A stretch of DNA of 17,314 nucleotides from Bacteroidales bacterium (GTDB lineage: Bacteria > Bacteroidota > Bacteroidia > Bacteroidales > Muribaculaceae), in contig CAADVV010000078.1 of assembly GCA_900752535.1 (NCBI GenBank), positions 1-17,314 of the forward strand, read 5' to 3'. The notes under the pieces were generated by a model. That model did not search any database, was not told the origin of the DNA, and was given only the letters and a program-made list of their open reading frames with translations. Shown here piece after piece: positions 15,252-17,314 of the stretch. How positions within the stretch are numbered: position 1 is the stretch's first letter; every line of letters starts with the position of its first letter. The position numbers and the translations under genes were made by a program.

Positions 15252-15331
15252 TGTAGAAAGCCGGCATTCAGTGTCTCTCATGAATACTGTTTCGGACTAA
15301 AGCGCTGGATTTATCGGTACTGAGGGCGACT

Positions 15332-15363
15332 TTTGCATATCAGAGGGGAAATTGCTATTTTTG
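15332..15363 (+). promoter_or_regulatory. Full-consensus promoter of the S9 peptidase gene
   Basis: TTTG at 15332-15335, a 20-base spacer and TATTTTTG at 15356-15363 match the Bacteroidetes housekeeping consensus at every fixed position. The ATG follows 29 bases later. Confidence 0.75.
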
Positions 15364-15392
15364 TGAACAATTAAACCGAATTTCCATAAACC

Positions 15393-17314
15393 ATGAGACC
15401 CGCTTTAGCAATTTTAGCAATGACTCTGCTCTCAACAAGCGCCGTTCAGGCTATGCCGCGTAAACAGATGCCCCTCCAGTATCCGACGGCTCCGTCTGAC
15501 TACACTGTTGACAACTACTTCGGCATCAAGCTGGCTGATCCTTATCGTCCGCTTGAAAACGACACCGCTGCCGCTACCCTCGATTGGGTAAAGGCCGAAA
15601 ACGCCCTGACACGCCAGTATCTTGACGAGATTCCCTATCGTGAGGCAATCCGCAAACGCCTTGGCGAACTCTTTGATTTCCGTCGTTCCGGCACACCTTT
15701 CAAGGGTAATGACGGTCTCTATTATGTTTATGACAACGACGGCCTTCAGAACCAGAGCGTGCTTTACCGCATGAAACGTCCCGGCGGCAAACGTGAGGTT
15801 TTCCTTGACCCCAACAAGCTCTCTAAAGACGGCACTGTCGCCCTGAAGGAGCTGACGCAAAGTCCTGATGGCCGCTACACGGCCTATTGCGTATCGCGCA
15901 ACGGCTCGGACTGGGTTGAAATCTATGTCATGGACACAAAGAGCCGCAAACTGCTCAAAGACCACATCGAGTGGGCCAAGTTCTCTGATGCCCAGTGGCA
16001 CGGTAACGACGGCTTCTTCTACAGCGCCTATGACCGCCCCGTGGCCGGCAAGGAGTTCAGCAACGCAAACGAATATCACAAGGTATATTATCACAAACTC
16101 GGCACATCTCAGACTGACGACAAGATCGTCTATGAGGACCGTAACCACCCGCTCCACTTCCACACCGCCATGGTGCCCGACGGTGACAAAAACCTGCTTT
16201 TTGTCTTTGAGAGCGGCGAGGGCCTCGGCAACGCCATCCGCATGAAACAGCTCGACAAAGCCGACGCCGCATGGGTGACCGTTGAACCCACTCAGGATAT
16301 CGAGCACAGCATCGTCGATGTTGTAGACGGCAAAATCTATATCATCACCACCGCCGGTGCTCCCCGCGGCCGTCTGATGATTGCCGATGTCGCCAATCCT
16401 TCGCGTGAGAACTGGAAAGAACTCGTAGGCGAACAGAAAGGTGTGCTCAAGGGCGCACGTTTTGCAGGCGACAAGCTCCTGCTGACCTATGAGCGCGACG
16501 CTGCCGACCATGTTGAAATTGTAGGTCTCGACGGCAAGAGCCTCGGCGAGCTCAAACTTCCCGGCTATGGTGCCGTAACACTCAGCTCAGGACGCCGCAG
16601 CGGTGACGAGCTCTTCTACTCGTTCACTTCGTTTACCTCGCCTACAACTGTTTATGAGACCAATCTCGCCACAGGCAAGACTAAAGTGCTTAGTCAGCCC
16701 CAGGTAAAAGGTGTCAACTTCGACGACTATGTTACCGAACAGGTGTTTTACACCTCTAAGGACGGTACGAAGGTGCCGATGTTCCTCACCTATAAGAAAG
16801 GCATCAAACGCGACGGACATAATCCCGTCTATCTCTATGGCTACGGCGGTTTCAACGTTTCGCTGACACCGGGTTACAATCCGGCCCGTATGCTTTGGCT
16901 CGAAAATGGCGGCATCTATGCTCAGGCAAATCTCCGCGGCGGCTCTGAGTATGGTGATGAGTGGCATATAGCCGGCACCAAGCAGCAGAAGATGAATGTT
17001 TTCAATGACTTTATTGCTGCTGCTGAGTGGCTCTGTGACAACAATTACACCACGCCCGACTTCCTGACCATAGAAGGTGGCTCGAACGGAGGTCTCCTCG
17101 TCGGTGCCACCACAAACCTACGTCCCGACCTCTTTACTGTCGCGATACCTCGCGTTGGCGTGATGGACATGATGCGCTATCACCTCTTCACAATCGGCTG
17201 GAACTGGGCTTCTGACTACGGCCGCTCGGACGATTCTCCAGAAATGGCCAAATATCTGGTGGGTTTTTCCCCGCTTCATAACATCCGCAACGACAACCCC
17301 GAGTACCCCGCCAT
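15393..17314 (+). CDS. Prolyl oligopeptidase family serine peptidase (S9A), secreted, 3' end outside the window
   Basis: A probable prolyl endopeptidase cutting short peptides after proline. The open frame holds 640 codons and runs off the right edge without a stop. An N-terminal signal peptide (MRPALAILAMTLLSTSAVQA, cleavage after residue 20) places it in the periplasm or beyond. Residues about 27-95 form the N-terminal helical part (YPTAPSDYTVDNYFG, DPYRPLEN), about 95-450 the seven-bladed propeller that filters substrates by size, and about 460 onward the alpha/beta hydrolase domain (GYGGFNVSLTPGYNP, ANLRGGSEYGDEWH). The nucleophile is Ser564 in GGSNGG. The Asp and His of the triad should lie in the missing C-terminal part; family members are about 700 residues, so roughly 60-90 are cut off. 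It has its own promoter. The first ATG after that promoter is used as the start. Confidence 0.92.
   Translation, partial: MRPALAILAMTLLSTSAVQAMPRKQMPLQYPTAPSDYTVDNYFGIKLADPYRPLENDTAAATLDWVKAENALTRQYLDEIPYREAIRKRLGELFDFRRSGTPFKGNDGLYYVYDNDGLQNQSVLYRMKRPGGKREVFLDPNKLSKDGTVALKELTQSPDGRYTAYCVSRNGSDWVEIYVMDTKSRKLLKDHIEWAKFSDAQWHGNDGFFYSAYDRPVAGKEFSNANEYHKVYYHKLGTSQTDDKIVYEDRNHPLHFHTAMVPDGDKNLLFVFESGEGLGNAIRMKQLDKADAAWVTVEPTQDIEHSIVDVVDGKIYIITTAGAPRGRLMIADVANPSRENWKELVGEQKGVLKGARFAGDKLLLTYERDAADHVEIVGLDGKSLGELKLPGYGAVTLSSGRRSGDELFYSFTSFTSPTTVYETNLATGKTKVLSQPQVKGVNFDDYVTEQVFYTSKDGTKVPMFLTYKKGIKRDGHNPVYLYGYGGFNVSLTPGYNPARMLWLENGGIYAQANLRGGSEYGDEWHIAGTKQQKMNVFNDFIAAAEWLCDNNYTTPDFLTIEGGSNGGLLVGATTNLRPDLFTVAIPRVGVMDMMRYHLFTIGWNWASDYGRSDDSPEMAKYLVGFSPLHNIRNDNPEYPA

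Noticed and set aside
15432..16511. Open frame of 359 codons on the minus strand
   Set aside because: It is antisense to the clearly homologous prolyl oligopeptidase. Its translation is a Val/Ala/Gly-rich shadow with no recognisable domain, as often arises opposite GC-rich genes.

Overview
The window looks like chromosomal DNA from a GC-rich member of the Bacteroidales, possibly Muribaculaceae. This rests on a SusC/SusD polysaccharide utilization locus, an LpxC-FabZ fusion, promoters of the Bacteroidetes type (TTTG, about 20 bases, TAnnTTTG) and an almost complete lack of Shine-Dalgarno sequences. The family-level assignment is an inference.

Left part (1-10047, minus strand): a polysaccharide utilization locus in the order SusR-like membrane regulator, SusC transporter, SusD lipoprotein, three-module SusE/SusF-like glycan-binding lipoprotein, GH66 dextranase-type lipoprotein, and the first 16 codons of another exported protein. 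The GH66 enzyme points to dextran or a related alpha-1,6-glucan. The binding protein and GH66 carry acidic residues just after the lipid cysteine, as surface lipoproteins of this phylum do. The expected scheme is cleavage of glucan at the cell surface, binding by SusD and SusE/F, import through SusC, and sensing of periplasmic oligosaccharide by the regulator, which would switch on the susC promoter. Hairpins lie after the susE/F-like gene and after the GH66 gene but not between susC, susD and susE/F.

Middle (10048-11698): a divergent promoter region, then xerC and hpf on the plus strand. hpf starts inside the end of xerC and has the only clear Shine-Dalgarno sequence seen upstream of any gene here.

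Right part (11699-17314, plus strand): the lipid A/fatty acid operon lpxD - lpxC/fabZ - lpxA, closed by a perfect 18-bp hairpin; a 73-residue protein of unknown function; and a secreted prolyl oligopeptidase (family S9A) with a strong consensus promoter, cut off by the window end after its catalytic serine.

No tRNA, rRNA, insertion sequence or CRISPR array was seen. No wholly new system is evident. The most unusual signals are regulatory: the hpf Shine-Dalgarno, the dyad inside the xerC promoter, the repeats upstream of susC and the near-leaderless regulator gene.
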